DNA from: Prorocentrum cordatum
Lineage: Eukaryota > Sar > Dinophyceae > Prorocentrales > Prorocentraceae
Direction: 5' to 3'
DNA: 64,000 nt
Assembly: GCA_963575745.1 (NCBI GenBank)
Contig: CAUYUJ010022415.1
Span: 431,001-495,000 of the forward strand
The notes below the pieces were generated by a model. It searched no databases. It was not told the origin of the DNA and saw nothing but the letters and a program-made list of their open reading frames with translations. Both the position numbers and the translations under genes were made by a program. This document shows, piece by piece, positions 10,656-19,807 of this stretch (positions are counted from its first letter, which is position 1; each line of letters begins with the position of its first letter).

Positions 10656-11689
10656 CCCATCCCATCTGGGGGGGGTCTGTGGAAGGGACCCATCCGATCT
10701 GGGGGGAAGAGTCTGTGAACCCCCGACCCGGGATCATACATCGCCAATAGATCGGAGGAAACCACCGACAATGAATCCGTACGTTCTGGGCGATTGGGGG
10801 TCGATGTATCACCCCATGATTCGGGGCCCCAACACAAGGCGGTGACAGACCGTGCGGTGACCTCGAGACCTCCAGAGACCTCACAGCATGGTCCGCGACT
10901 GCACGGTTCTGCGACCCTGGAGGTCCCAGTCGCCCGAGACGACTCAAACCACTGTGTGGACACCACACCGTCTGGGGGCCTCCGACATGAGCCTACCTTC
11001 CCCCTTGTTGCTGCCACGTGGGGGGGGGGTCCTGTGCGCGCAGCGCCCGGCAGAAGAAGAGCTCGGACCGCTGCGGCGCCCCAGACTGGCACGGCCTGGG
11101 GGCGGACGCGCGCCAAGAGTAGGGGAAGCGGGGGCGCGTCCGCAGGGAGAACAAAACTCCGCAACGAGAGGCTTTCGGAGATCGCCCCCCCCCCCCCTCC
11201 CTGGCGCTCGGGGCGCAGGGTTTTGCGGCAGAGGCGCCGCCAAAGGGAGCCCACGCAGATCCAAGAGATCCGCGCTTTCGTCTGAAAGTCTCTGCCAATT
11301 CCACGTCCTCCCTGCCCACGGTGCGGCCCGAGCCCTGCGGCCTCGGGGCCGGGAGACAGCAAGGACTGGAGGCTTGGGGCCTTCAAGAGGGGAGCTCTCG
11401 CGCCAGGGCGCCCGCGGTGCTCCCGCGGATCCCGTGGACGGGGGCGCCTGCCGACGGGGCCTCGGCCGCGCCCAGGCCCCAAACCTGCGGCAGCCACATG
11501 CGATTAGAGATCCTGGCACTCGTCAGAAATCTGTGGCCCTGGGACACCCGGTTCGTCGACCCCGGAGCTCCTGCGGGCCCTGGAGGACCATCAGGGGATA
11601 CGTAAAAATTCCCATGGGGCAGCTGCTGGCAGGCCGATCTCCGAAGCCCGCCGCCCCTCGAGCGGAAGGCGGGCGCCAGCCGCACCCCC
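10656..11689. other. no recognisable gene
   Basis: GC-rich DNA with homopolymer G and C runs. Long openings exist in several frames on both strands at once, as expected where A/T-rich stop codons are rare. None shows a domain I recognise. Confidence 0.4.
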
Positions 11690-12015
11690 TGCACCGATCC
11701 CACGGCCGAAACCCCTCCTGGGCCGCACAGGATCTCGGTCCCGAGGGGCCCGCGCCAGGGCAGGTCATGGGCCCGCCCTGGCCGGGCCCCATCGTGCACC
11801 CGCCCTGTGCTGGCCAGGATGCTCGATCACTGCACCGACCCCAGGGGCCAGCTGCACAACCTGCACGGCCCATCCTGCACCCGGCCTGGCCTAGCGATCC
11901 CATGGCTGAAAGCCGTCCCTGGGCCGAGCGGCGCGCCCAGGGGTGCCTGCGCCAGGACGGGCCCAAGCCCATCTTGCACCCGCCCTGGTCTGGCCAGGAT
12001 GGGCGTTCGCAGCCG
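11690..12015. repeat. three imperfect units of about 80-100 bp
   Basis: The segment 'tgcacccgccctg...ctggccaggatg' recurs near 11794, 11876 (partial) and 11974. Each is followed by a 'gcc...cgatc' segment. This looks like a short, decayed tandem repeat. Confidence 0.5.
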
Positions 12016-12960
12016 GTCGCATACCTCGGCCGAGGCCAGGGCCTCGCCAGGGCGGTGTGTGAGGGAAGAAGGATCAGAGCGCCTGGCCCTCCCGAGATCA
12101 GTAGGATGCAAATGACGAGGGTTTGAGGCGGCGAGGACCTCAGTGTCAATACTTGAAACGATTGGGAAGCGGATGAGAAAAGGAACGAGACGACATATTA
12201 AACACATGCACACATGTGTTCATCCAGCGGCCGAGTGACGTCATCACAGCAAGAGCGGTTATGTTTGAAAGGAGCACGATCCGATCAAACAAATCCCTGG
12301 ACAACCCCTCGGACAACCCGTACTACCCATGCTGATCAATGGCGACAAGTCGGCATACTCCAGACAACACCATCCAAACAACCCCCCTTGGATAAGCCTC
12401 CCCGGGATTCCCTTCCCAAGGATAAAAATGAGATGGGATGCAGACCAACATTAATTCAAGACAGCTTCGCGCGTGGGTGGCTGCGCTAGGCGAGCGGGCG
12501 GGCGTGGAACAGGCCCGACCGAAAGGGAGGCCTCAAGCAAGCGCGTGGACCGTGCAGGAGCGGAAACGCAGCGGTAAACCCGCCGTGAGCCCACCCAATG
12601 AGCTGTACCGCCAAGGCCCTGACGGGGGCGAGAGGCGACTTGAACGCAGACCCCGAACGGCAGGGCGCACAGCGGGCCGTGGGTGCGACAGGGTGCCCGA
12701 GGAGGCGGAGCCCGACGCACGGGTATGGTGTTGCTCGGTCGCAGCACTGGCGCTCGCACAGCGCGGGAAGGCCGAGGACGCGGTGAGCGATGGCGGTTCA
12801 GTACCAAGGACAAGGGTCGAGAGGAGGAGTGGCCGCGGAGGGAGGGGAACAGTATGAGTTGGACTGGCTGTTGGTGCTGCGGCCGAGGCATGGGCACGTG
12901 CGGACTCGACGACAAATCGAGAGACACCTTCGCGACAAAGACCGCAACAACACGGAAGGC
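12016..12960. other. no recognisable gene
   Basis: Mixed sequence including a lower-GC stretch (12130-12440) with a short inverted repeat, ACACATG...CATGTGT, near 12202-12220. No coding or RNA feature could be supported. Confidence 0.4.
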
Positions 12961-14506
12961 GAACGCTCCCGCTGTCGCTCGCCTTCCCGCTGTCGCTCAG
13001 ACCACGCGTTCGCTCGCCTTCCCGCTGTCGCTCGCCTCACGCTGTCGCTCGTTTTCCCTCTTCCGCTCGCCTCCCGCTGTCGCTCGCCTTCCCGCGGTCG
13101 CTCACAGCCCGCAGTCGCTCACAGCGCGCTTTCTCTCGCCTTCCCGCGTTCGCTCGCCTCACGCTTTCGCTCGCCTTCCCGCTGTCGCTCACACCCCGTT
13201 TTCGCTCGCCTTCCCGCTTTTGCTCGCCTTCCCGCTGTCGCTCACAACCCGCTGTCGCTCGCCTTCCCGCTTTCGCTCGCCTTCCCGCTTTCGCTCGCCT
13301 CACGCTGTTGCTCGTCTCCCGATGTCGCTCCCAGCCCGCTTTCCCTCGCCTTCCCGCTTTCGCTCGCCTCCCGCTGTCGCTCGCCTTCCCGCTGTCGCTC
13401 GCAACCCGCTTTCGATCGCCTTCCCGCTTTCGCTCGCCTTCCCGTTGTCGCTCACAGCCCGCTTTCGCTCGCCTTGCCGCTTTCGAAATGGCCTCCAGCT
13501 GTCGCTCACAACCTGCTGTTGCTCGCCTTCCCGCTGTCGCTCGCCTTCCCGCGTTCGCTCTCCTTCCCGCTGTCGCTCCCAGCCCGCTTTCGCTCGCCTT
13601 CCCGCTGTCGCTCACAGCCCGCTTTCGCTCGCCTTCCCGCTTTCGCTCGCCTTCGCGCTTTCGCTCGCCTTCCCGCTGTCGCTCGCCTTCCCGCTGTCGC
13701 CTGCCTCCCGCTTTCGCTCACATTCCCGCTTTCGCTCGCTTCCCGCTATCGCTCGCCTTCCCGCTGTCGCTCACAATCCGCTTTCGATCGCCGTCCCGCT
13801 TTCGCTCGCCTCACGCTGTTGCTCGCCTCACGCTTTCGCTCGCCTTCCCGCTGTCGCTCCAAGCCCGCTTTCGCTCGCCTTCCCGCTGTCGCTCACACCT
13901 GCTGTCGTTCACAACCCGCTTTCGCTCGCCGTCCCGCTTTCGCTCGCCTCACGCTGTTGCTCGCCTCCCGATTTCACTCGCCCACCGCTTTCGCTCGCCT
14001 TCCCGCTTTCACTCGCCTCTCGCTGTCGCTCGCCTTCCTGCTGTCGCTCACAGCCCGCTGTCGCTCGCCTTCCCGCGTTCGCTCGCTTCCCACTGTCGCT
14101 CGCCTTCCCGCTGTCGATTACAGCCCGCTTTCGCTCGCCTTCCCGCTGTCGCTCCCAGCCCGCTTTCGCTCGCCTTCCCGCTGTCGCTATCCGTCCCGCT
14201 GTCGCTCACAGCCGCTTTCGCTCGTCTTCCCGCTGTCGCTCACAGCCCGCTTTCGCTCGCCTCACGCTGTCGCTCACAGCCCGCTTTCGCTCGCCTTCCC
14301 GTTTTCGCTCGCCTCACGCTGTCTCTCGCCTTCATGCTGTCGCTCACAGCCCGCTGTCGCTCGCCTTCCCGCTTGCGCTCGCCTCACGCTGTTGCTCGAC
14401 TACCGCTTTCGCTCGCCTCACGCTGTTGTTCGCCTTCCCGCTGTCGCTCACAGGCCGCTTTCGCTCGCCTTCCCGCTTTCGCTCGCCTCGCGCTGTTGCT
14501 CGCCCC
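12961..14506 (-). repeat. 18-bp minisatellite (GCTTTCGCTCGCCTTCCC)
   Basis: About 80 units of GCT(T/G)TCGCTCGCCT(T)CCC, most 18 bp and some 17 bp, with variants such as CTCACAGCCC. Because 18 is a multiple of three, all three + frames remain open over about 1.5 kb, giving 600-690-codon openings full of FARLPA or SLAFPL hexamers. That simultaneous openness shows the ORFs are artefacts. The reverse complement of this unit forms the arrays at 14514-15008 and 15785-16330. Confidence 0.92.
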
Positions 14507-14513
14507 TGGGGAA

Positions 14514-15008
14514 CGAAAGCGGGAGGCCAGCGAATCGGGGAGGCGAGCGAAAACAGGAGGCGAACGGAAGCGAGAAGCGAGCGAAAGAAGAAAGCAAAAA
14601 AAACGGGAGGCGAGCGAAAGGGGGAGGCGAGCGAAAGCGGGAGGCGAACACGGTCGCGGGAGGCGAGCGAAAGCGGGAGGCAAACAAGAAAGTGGGAGGC
14701 GAACGCGAAAGCGGGAGGCGCGATCGAAAACAGGAGGCGAACATGAAAGTGGGAGACGAGCGAAAGCGGGAGGCGAACAAGAAAGTGGGATGCGAGCGAA
14801 GGCGGGAGGCAATCACGAATGCGTGAGGCGAGCGAAAGCGGGAGGCGAGCCAAAGCGGGAGGGCGAACGCGAGAGGCGAGCGAAAGCGGGAGGCGAGCGA
14901 AAACGAGAGGCGCACATGAAGACGGTAGTCGAGCCAAAGCGGGAGGCAAACACGAAAGCTGGAGGACACGAACGAAAGTGGAAGGCGAGCGAAAGCGGGA
15001 GGCGAGTA
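14514..15008 (+). repeat. 17-bp minisatellite, opposite orientation (GGGAGGCGAGCGAAAGC)
   Basis: About 28 units of the reverse complement of the preceding array, beginning within about ten bases of its end (ctggggaacgaaagcgggagg). The orientation switch makes the two arrays potential arms of one large hairpin. Variants with AACAAGAAAGTGGG or AACACG spacers occur. Confidence 0.9.
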
Positions 15009-15119
15009 CTAGCCGGTCGCTCTGCGGTCGATCGGGAGTCCCCCTATATACGTCCCGGCGCGCGCCAGCATATCCCCCAAATTTGGCTCCGCGATGGGCG
15101 CGATGGGGCCTGACTTTCT

Positions 15120-15725
15120 CGCCCGCCGGGGGTCGACTTTGGAAGGATGTCTCGGGCGAGAGGTCTGGACAAGGACACGCCTGGTGTGCCCCTGCGCGCG
15201 TCTGAGGGCTTCCGTGGAGAGGCTCGGGGGCCCGGTTTTCTAAGGACGCGAGGGCGCCGGTCTGGAAGTCGTCGCCAGACTTTAATAACACGGAGGGCCT
15301 CTGAATGCTCCACGCGAAGGCGCCGGTTTGGAATTCATCGCTGGATGTCTGGTTTTCACGGAAACGGAACAAGGAAGCCTCTGAGTGCCTCCTCAGGGAG
15401 GCTCGGGGGGGCGGATTTCTGAGAATGTCCCATGCGAAGGCGCCTGTTTGGAATTCGTCGCAGGATGCCCCGGTTTTGACGGAAGCGGAACGAGGGATCC
15501 TCGGAGGGCCTGCTCGGGGGGCCAGTTTTCTGATGATGTCCCACGCGAGGGCGCTGGCTTGGAAGTAGTCGTCGAAATTCCCGCACTTCCCCGAAACAAG
15601 ACAAGGGCCCTGTGAGGACTCCTTCGGGAGAGTCGGGTGGGCGAATGTCTGAAGATGTCCAATGCGAGGGAGCCAGTTTGGAATTCGTCGCCGGATTTTT
15701 TCCGAAGCGGAACACGAGGGACGGA
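15120..15725 (+). repeat. tandem repeat of about 108-120 bp
   Basis: Five imperfect units, each with 'tgtccca(t/c)gcga(a/g)ggcgcc', 'tttggaattcgtcgc' and a 'gaagcggaac' block, followed by 'gaggctcgggggg'. Unit starts are near 15240, 15303, 15423, 15531 and 15649. It lies between two minisatellite arrays of the same family. No protein was recognised. Confidence 0.7.
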
Positions 15726-15784
15726 TGGCGGGCACATTCCCTCGCGCGTGGGTGGCCAAGGTGACAGTTCTCAAAACAAACTCC

Positions 15785-16330
15785 CTGCGCCAGGCGAACA
15801 CGTAACTGGGAGGCGAATGCGTAAGTGGGAGGCGAGCGAAAGCGGGAGGCGAGCGAAAGCGGGAAGCGAGCGAAAGCGGAAGGCGAACGCGAACGCGGGA
15901 GGTGAATACGAACCAAAGTGGGCGGCGAACGAAAGCGGGAGGCGAGCGACAGCCGGAGGCGAACGCGAAAGCGGGAGGCGACACGAAACTGGAAGGCGAG
16001 CGAAAGCGGGATGCGAACACGGCACTGGAAGGCGAGCGAAAGCGGGAGGCGAACAGGCGAACGAAAGCGGCAGGCGAACAAGAAAGTGGGAGAGAAGCGA
16101 AAGCGGGACGGCGAGCGAAAGCGGGAGGCGAACGCCAAAGCGGGAGACGAACACGAACGCGGGAGGCGAGAGAAAGCGGGAGGCGAACCCGAAAGCGGGA
16201 GGCGAGCGACAGCGGGAAGCGAGCGAACATGGGAGGCGAGAGAAAACGGGAGGCGAGCGAAAGCGGCAGACGAACGCAAGCGGGAGGCGAGTGAAAGCGG
16301 GAGGCGAACAAGGAAGTGGGAGGAGATCGC
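15785..16330 (+). repeat. 17-bp minisatellite, second block
   Basis: Same GGGAGGCGAGCGAAAGC unit and orientation as 14514-15008, about 30 units with length variants. It ends a few bases before the outer B repeat of the tyrosine-recombinase retroelement, so that element borders, or inserted at the edge of, this array. Confidence 0.9.
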
Positions 16331-16338
16331 CTCCTACT

Positions 16339-16440
16339 ATTCCCCTCCTAGCCCCGTTAGCTGAACAGAAGGAGGGAGAGCCAAAATTTTTGGCGACGAC
16401 CGCGAGCACGACCGCGAGCACAGCCGCAGGCTCTCCGCCC
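16339..16440 (-). repeat. outer B repeat of the recombinase element
   Basis: 102 bases starting 'attcccctcctagcccc' and ending 'ctctccgccc'. It matches 16672-16761 apart from a few substitutions and a 12-base duplication (cacgaccgcgag). It marks the 3' end of the minus-strand element. Confidence 0.85.
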
Positions 16441-16550
16441 GCGTCGAAGGGCACTCCAAGGCGCGGGGTTGGCACCCGAACGACCCTCCGACTGACGGAG
16501 GGGGCGGCGGGGTGCGGCTTCATTAAAACGAGATGTGGGGTGGGAGGTGG

Positions 16551-16670
16551 AAAAAAGCACAGCTCTAAGCACAGAAGGCTGCGGAAGAGGGGAAAGGAAG
16601 GAGGGGGAGGAAGCCAGAGCACTACGGCCAGGGGGAATAAAATCGTTTAGGCGCATGCCAAACGAGACCA
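16551..16670 (-). repeat. inner A repeat of the recombinase element
   Basis: 120 bases from 'aaaaaagcacagctctaag' to 'aaacgagacca', nearly identical to 29997-30115 (one extra G). It lies one base from the inner B repeat. In the replication model for split-direct-repeat elements, the B-A-B cluster lets the full-length circle form. Confidence 0.9.
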
Positions 16671-16671
16671 C

Positions 16672-16761
16672 ATTCCCCTCCTAGCCCCGTTAACTGAACA
16701 GAAGGAGGGAAAGCCAAAATTTTTAGCGACGACCGCGAGCACAGCCGCAGGCTCTCCGCCC
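16672..16761 (-). repeat. inner B repeat of the recombinase element
   Basis: 90 bases matching the outer B repeat at 16339-16440. The following 16762-17408 holds no gene I can support and is probably the 3' untranslated part of the element downstream of the recombinase stop. Confidence 0.85.
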
Positions 16762-17408
16762 ACGCCCGTCCCGGGCCGCTCCCCAGGGGTCGCCCTAACG
16801 GCGCCCACCCTCCCTCCAAACAAAGATGACCCTAGGGGTGCGCCAAAGAGACAGAGAGGGCCCGCCAACACCCCGCGCAAGACCCAGGGTGCCAGGCGCA
16901 CTAATCACAGTAGCGCGGCACCGCAACTAGCTGCAGCTGCAGAGGGGCAACGCGAATACTAGACACAGTATTGCGGAAAACAGAATCCGCCCCACCGGGG
17001 GCACCGCGGGGCGGGGCTGCGGAAGGCCAACTCCCCGGGCGCACAGGGCCACCACTGCGGCGCGCCGGATCCGGCACCGTGCCAACCATTCCCACCGCAG
17101 CTCTTCCGCTCCCCGGAGGGGGGCCTTCCACGGGTCACATCAACTGGGCGCCGTCAAAAACAGCGGGTTCCCCCAAATTGGGGCCCGAGGGGTTCGCAAG
17201 GCCGCAAGCTTGGTGCCAACTGCTTGCGGGGAAAAGCAAGCGCACGGTGAGGGGGTAACACCCCTCCGCTTACTCATGCTACGGCCAGCCCGCCATGGCT
17301 TCCACGGGCATCCCCGTTCCCCAGCTTTCCGCCCCGCCACCGGGTGGGGCTGGGAAGGGGGCTCGCGCGGCAGGGGGACAACGCTGCTCCCGCCGGGACT
17401 CCTCCGGG

Positions 17409-18914
17409 TCAGCCACGCGCGTGGTATTCTTCCGGGGGCTCCTCCCGGAACTTGACCCGCCCCCCTTCCTTCTCGGGTGGGGTCTGCCCCAGGCGGTTCG
17501 AGCTTCCCGAGGTGAGGTTGTAGTTCTGGGCGGACAACGCCTCCGAGAGGCCTTTCTTGGGTTCGTGCGCCTCCCAGAGGTACGCGTGGAAAGCGCCCGA
17601 CCTCCACCTCCCGGACCGCTCGAGCCGCTCCGCGTCTGGCATGGCGTGGTACATAGCCGCGGCGCCTCCGATCCTCAGGGAGTGGCTCCCGATGCGCGAG
17701 GGATGCATCCCCACCGCCTTCGCCGCCTGGCCCAAGAGGTCGGTGATGTCTTTCCGCCGGATGGGGTTCCCATCCCCGTCTCGGAAGAGAGGGAGGTCTC
17801 CCTCCGAGGTCCACCGCTGGGGCGCCAACCTCTCCAGCTCGGCGAGGGCTCCGACAGGGCAAAGGGGGTTGCCCGTGGCGTAGTGGTTGCGGCAGCATCC
17901 GAAATTGCACTGGTCGGTCTTGCCCCCCTTGATGTAGATAACCACCTCGTCCGCGGACGCGAAGGTGGGGCAGACCGCGCCCTCCCTCCTCGGGGTGACA
18001 TCCCCCCCGAAGAGGACCCGCTCCGCCGCCCAACCCCTACCCCCGGAGGTGTCGGCGAGGTACTCGGAGGCGCGCAACATAAAGAAGAAGGCGGTGGTGA
18101 GGGCGGCCCAGGCGGCCGCGTCCCCTACCCTCCCGGTGTCCAACTTCCCCCTTAACCAGCGCATCATCTCAATGGTGACAGGGTACTTCCGATTCTGCTT
18201 GGCGCCCATCCTCCGTAGTCCCCCCAGCGCCAGCGCGAGCCTGGGGGCCAGCTCCAGAGGGTCCGGGTACCCCGCCGCGACATGATAGTGGCGGACCGCC
18301 ATCAGCTTTCCCCGGATCGCCCCCTCCGAGCGATGCTGGACATGGGCCAGGTGGGCGATCCAGTCCAGGAGCACGTCCTCATCCTGCCGCCGGCCCTCCC
18401 TCCCCAGCCCCGTGAGGAGCGGGCTCCCGCCCCGGGCTTTGAGGAAAAGGCACCGCAGCCTCCACGCCACGGCGTAGGAGGTGCGCGTCCCCCTTGCGAG
18501 GTTCCCGAAGATGAGGCTGCCCCGTAGGCGCTCCCTCTCGACCGCCAGGTGGCCTCCCCCAATCTGAGGCTGCCCCCCCCCTCCGCCGTCAGCAGAGGGC
18601 ACTGGGGCCCCGCCTGGGTCTGGGGTTTCCGGCCGCGAGGCGCCGCCGTGAGCGTCCCCATGACCTCCTCCCCCTCCTCCTGGGCGAGGCGCCTCAGGCG
18701 CGGGCCCCTTGCCCCCCTCTCGGCCCACGTCGTCCCCGTCGGGGGGGCGGTGCCGGAGGGGGCGAAGGAGCCCCCAATCCCCCGCGTCCGGGGCCCCAGC
18801 AAAGGGGGGGCGGGCCCCGCCAAGTGGGGGCCGCCCAGCAGGCCTGCACCTCCGCTCTGCGGGGTCCCTCCGGGTGGTCCTCCAGCCCGGGCCCCGCGGG
18901 CCTCTCGGAGCCAC
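17409..18914 (-). CDS. tyrosine recombinase (integrase) of DIRS-order element
   Basis: 501 codons; the first 120 or so residues are low-complexity and overlap another frame, so the true start is uncertain. The core-binding part spans about residues 125-225 (RGTRTSYAVAWRLRCLFLKA). The catalytic domain spans about 240-455 with every active-site residue visible: R281 in FFFMLRASEY, K332 in KGGKTDQ, H411 and R414 in HSLRIGGA, W437 in SGRWRSGA and nucleophile Y445 in FHAYLWE. The enzyme would insert a circular DNA copy into the genome by strand exchange. It is the last ORF before the B-A-B repeats, its usual place in DIRS-order elements. No internal stop is present, so activity is possible. Confidence 0.88.
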   Translation of the reverse strand: MAPRGPRGPGWRTTRRDPAERRCRPAGRPPLGGARPPFAGAPDAGDWGLLRPLRHRPPDGDDVGREGGKGPAPEAPRPGGGGGGHGDAHGGASRPETPDPGGAPVPSADGGGGGQPQIGGGHLAVERERLRGSLIFGNLARGTRTSYAVAWRLRCLFLKARGGSPLLTGLGREGRRQDEDVLLDWIAHLAHVQHRSEGAIRGKLMAVRHYHVAAGYPDPLELAPRLALALGGLRRMGAKQNRKYPVTIEMMRWLRGKLDTGRVGDAAAWAALTTAFFFMLRASEYLADTSGGRGWAAERVLFGGDVTPRREGAVCPTFASADEVVIYIKGGKTDQCNFGCCRNHYATGNPLCPVGALAELERLAPQRWTSEGDLPLFRDGDGNPIRRKDITDLLGQAAKAVGMHPSRIGSHSLRIGGAAAMYHAMPDAERLERSGRWRSGAFHAYLWEAHEPKKGLSEALSAQNYNLTSGSSNRLGQTPPEKEGGRVKFREEPPEEYHARG

Positions 18915-19807
18915 CGCTCGTAAGCAGTCCGGGGGTCCTCGGGGTTAGCCTTCCAGGCGCTGAACCACGTCGCCTTGGCCGCGGCCATGAAGTCCTCATC
19001 AGGGTCTCGGCGCACCCCTGCCCGGGCTCCCTTCGCGAGGAGGCCCTCCCTCGCGCTGGCCGCTGCCCACGGCACTTGGTGTGCGGAGACGGGCGGCATG
19101 GAGCGGGCGGCACCCATGAGGAGCACCTCCTCAGGTACCCCCGCACGGGTTCCCTCCCGCCAATCGTGAAGGAGGCCCCCGGAAATCTGCCAGGCCTCCT
19201 TGGGATCGAAGCGCCTCACCCGAGGGGTGCCATCCCCCCGCGTGTCTTCCAATAGCACGGGGTAGTGCCCGGAGACTTCGTCAGGGTGCCAGAGTGGGTA
19301 GTCAGGCCCGCTGCTCATCGGGCTAAGGATGGCCCTGACGTCTCCCTCCGACTCCCGGGTGCTCTTCCAGGTCCTGGCTGCCTGGAGGGCGGTGGGGCGC
19401 CCTCCCTCCCCGCGGTCGGCCCTCTCAGGGACCTTGAAGTGGCGCCAGTGGGCCCTCCCCTCCTCCTCCTGCATGTAGAGCTCCGGAGGGACTGCCTCGG
19501 GCGTCAACAGGGCGCTACTGAGGTTCAGTGGGACCAATCGCTCGCCCCGCCGCAGGAGTGCGAAGGCGGCGCTCCCCCAGTTCCCCCCGTCTCTCCAGGC
19601 AAGGAGGAGGCGGCGCGACCTCGCGCACCGGTCCCCAAGGAGGTGGGTGTGCGCTTTCCGCAGTGTCGTACCCACCCTCCTGCAGGACCTCGCGGGCTTC
19701 TCCCAGATCCTGGTCCAGGGGTCCGTCCAGCACGACGAAGGTGGCGGCGTGGGAGAGCGCGTGCCGCACGAAGTAGAGGGCCTCTCGGCCGGCGGGGTCG
19801 CTGCCAC
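18302..19807 (-). CDS. polyprotein segment linking MTase-like region to recombinase
   Basis: 501 codons in a frame between the RT and recombinase ORFs, overlapping both. Residues up to about 60 are probably out of frame. From about 19,650 downward it continues the RT ORF after a frame change: DRCARSRRLLLAW follows naturally from the EGGYDTAESA segment, giving the LxxGY...G...R.R pattern at the end of cytosine C5-methyltransferase-like domains. The middle (EEGRAHWRHFKVPERADR, SSGPDYPLWHPDEV, DEDFMAAAKATWFSAW) has balanced composition and looks genuinely coded but matches nothing I know. The last 200 residues overlap the recombinase start and are Gly/Pro/Arg-rich. I take it as the middle of the polyprotein, not a separate gene. 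Confidence 0.5.
   Translation of the reverse strand: MAATPPAERPSTSCGTRSPTPPPSSCWTDPWTRIWEKPARSCRRVGTTLRKAHTHLLGDRCARSRRLLLAWRDGGNWGSAAFALLRRGERLVPLNLSSALLTPEAVPPELYMQEEEGRAHWRHFKVPERADRGEGGRPTALQAARTWKSTRESEGDVRAILSPMSSGPDYPLWHPDEVSGHYPVLLEDTRGDGTPRVRRFDPKEAWQISGGLLHDWREGTRAGVPEEVLLMGAARSMPPVSAHQVPWAAASAREGLLAKGARAGVRRDPDEDFMAAAKATWFSAWKANPEDPRTAYERWLREARGARAGGPPGGTPQSGGAGLLGGPHLAGPAPPLLGPRTRGIGGSFAPSGTAPPTGTTWAERGARGPRLRRLAQEEGEEVMGTLTAAPRGRKPQTQAGPQCPLLTAEGGGSLRLGEATWRSRGSAYGAASSSGTSQGGRAPPTPWRGGCGAFSSKPGAGARSSRGWGGRAGGRMRTCSWTGSPTWPMSSIARRGRSGES

Noticed and set aside
10076-11497. 473-codon minus ORF with a poly-Thr stretch, and the 412-codon + ORF at 10888-12126
   Set aside because: Overlapping on opposite strands in GC-rich DNA; the Thr run is a TCG microsatellite; no recognisable motif.
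12683-15113. Three overlapping + strand ORFs of 600-690 codons (12683-14746, 12790-14826, 13308-15113)
   Set aside because: All three frames of the same strand are open over the same minisatellite because the unit is a multiple of three.
14344-16650. Long ORFs on both strands over 14.3-16.6 kb, for example 655 codons minus and 337 codons plus
   Set aside because: Same minisatellite artefact; repeated SLASRFRSPP or GGERKREA strings with no domain.
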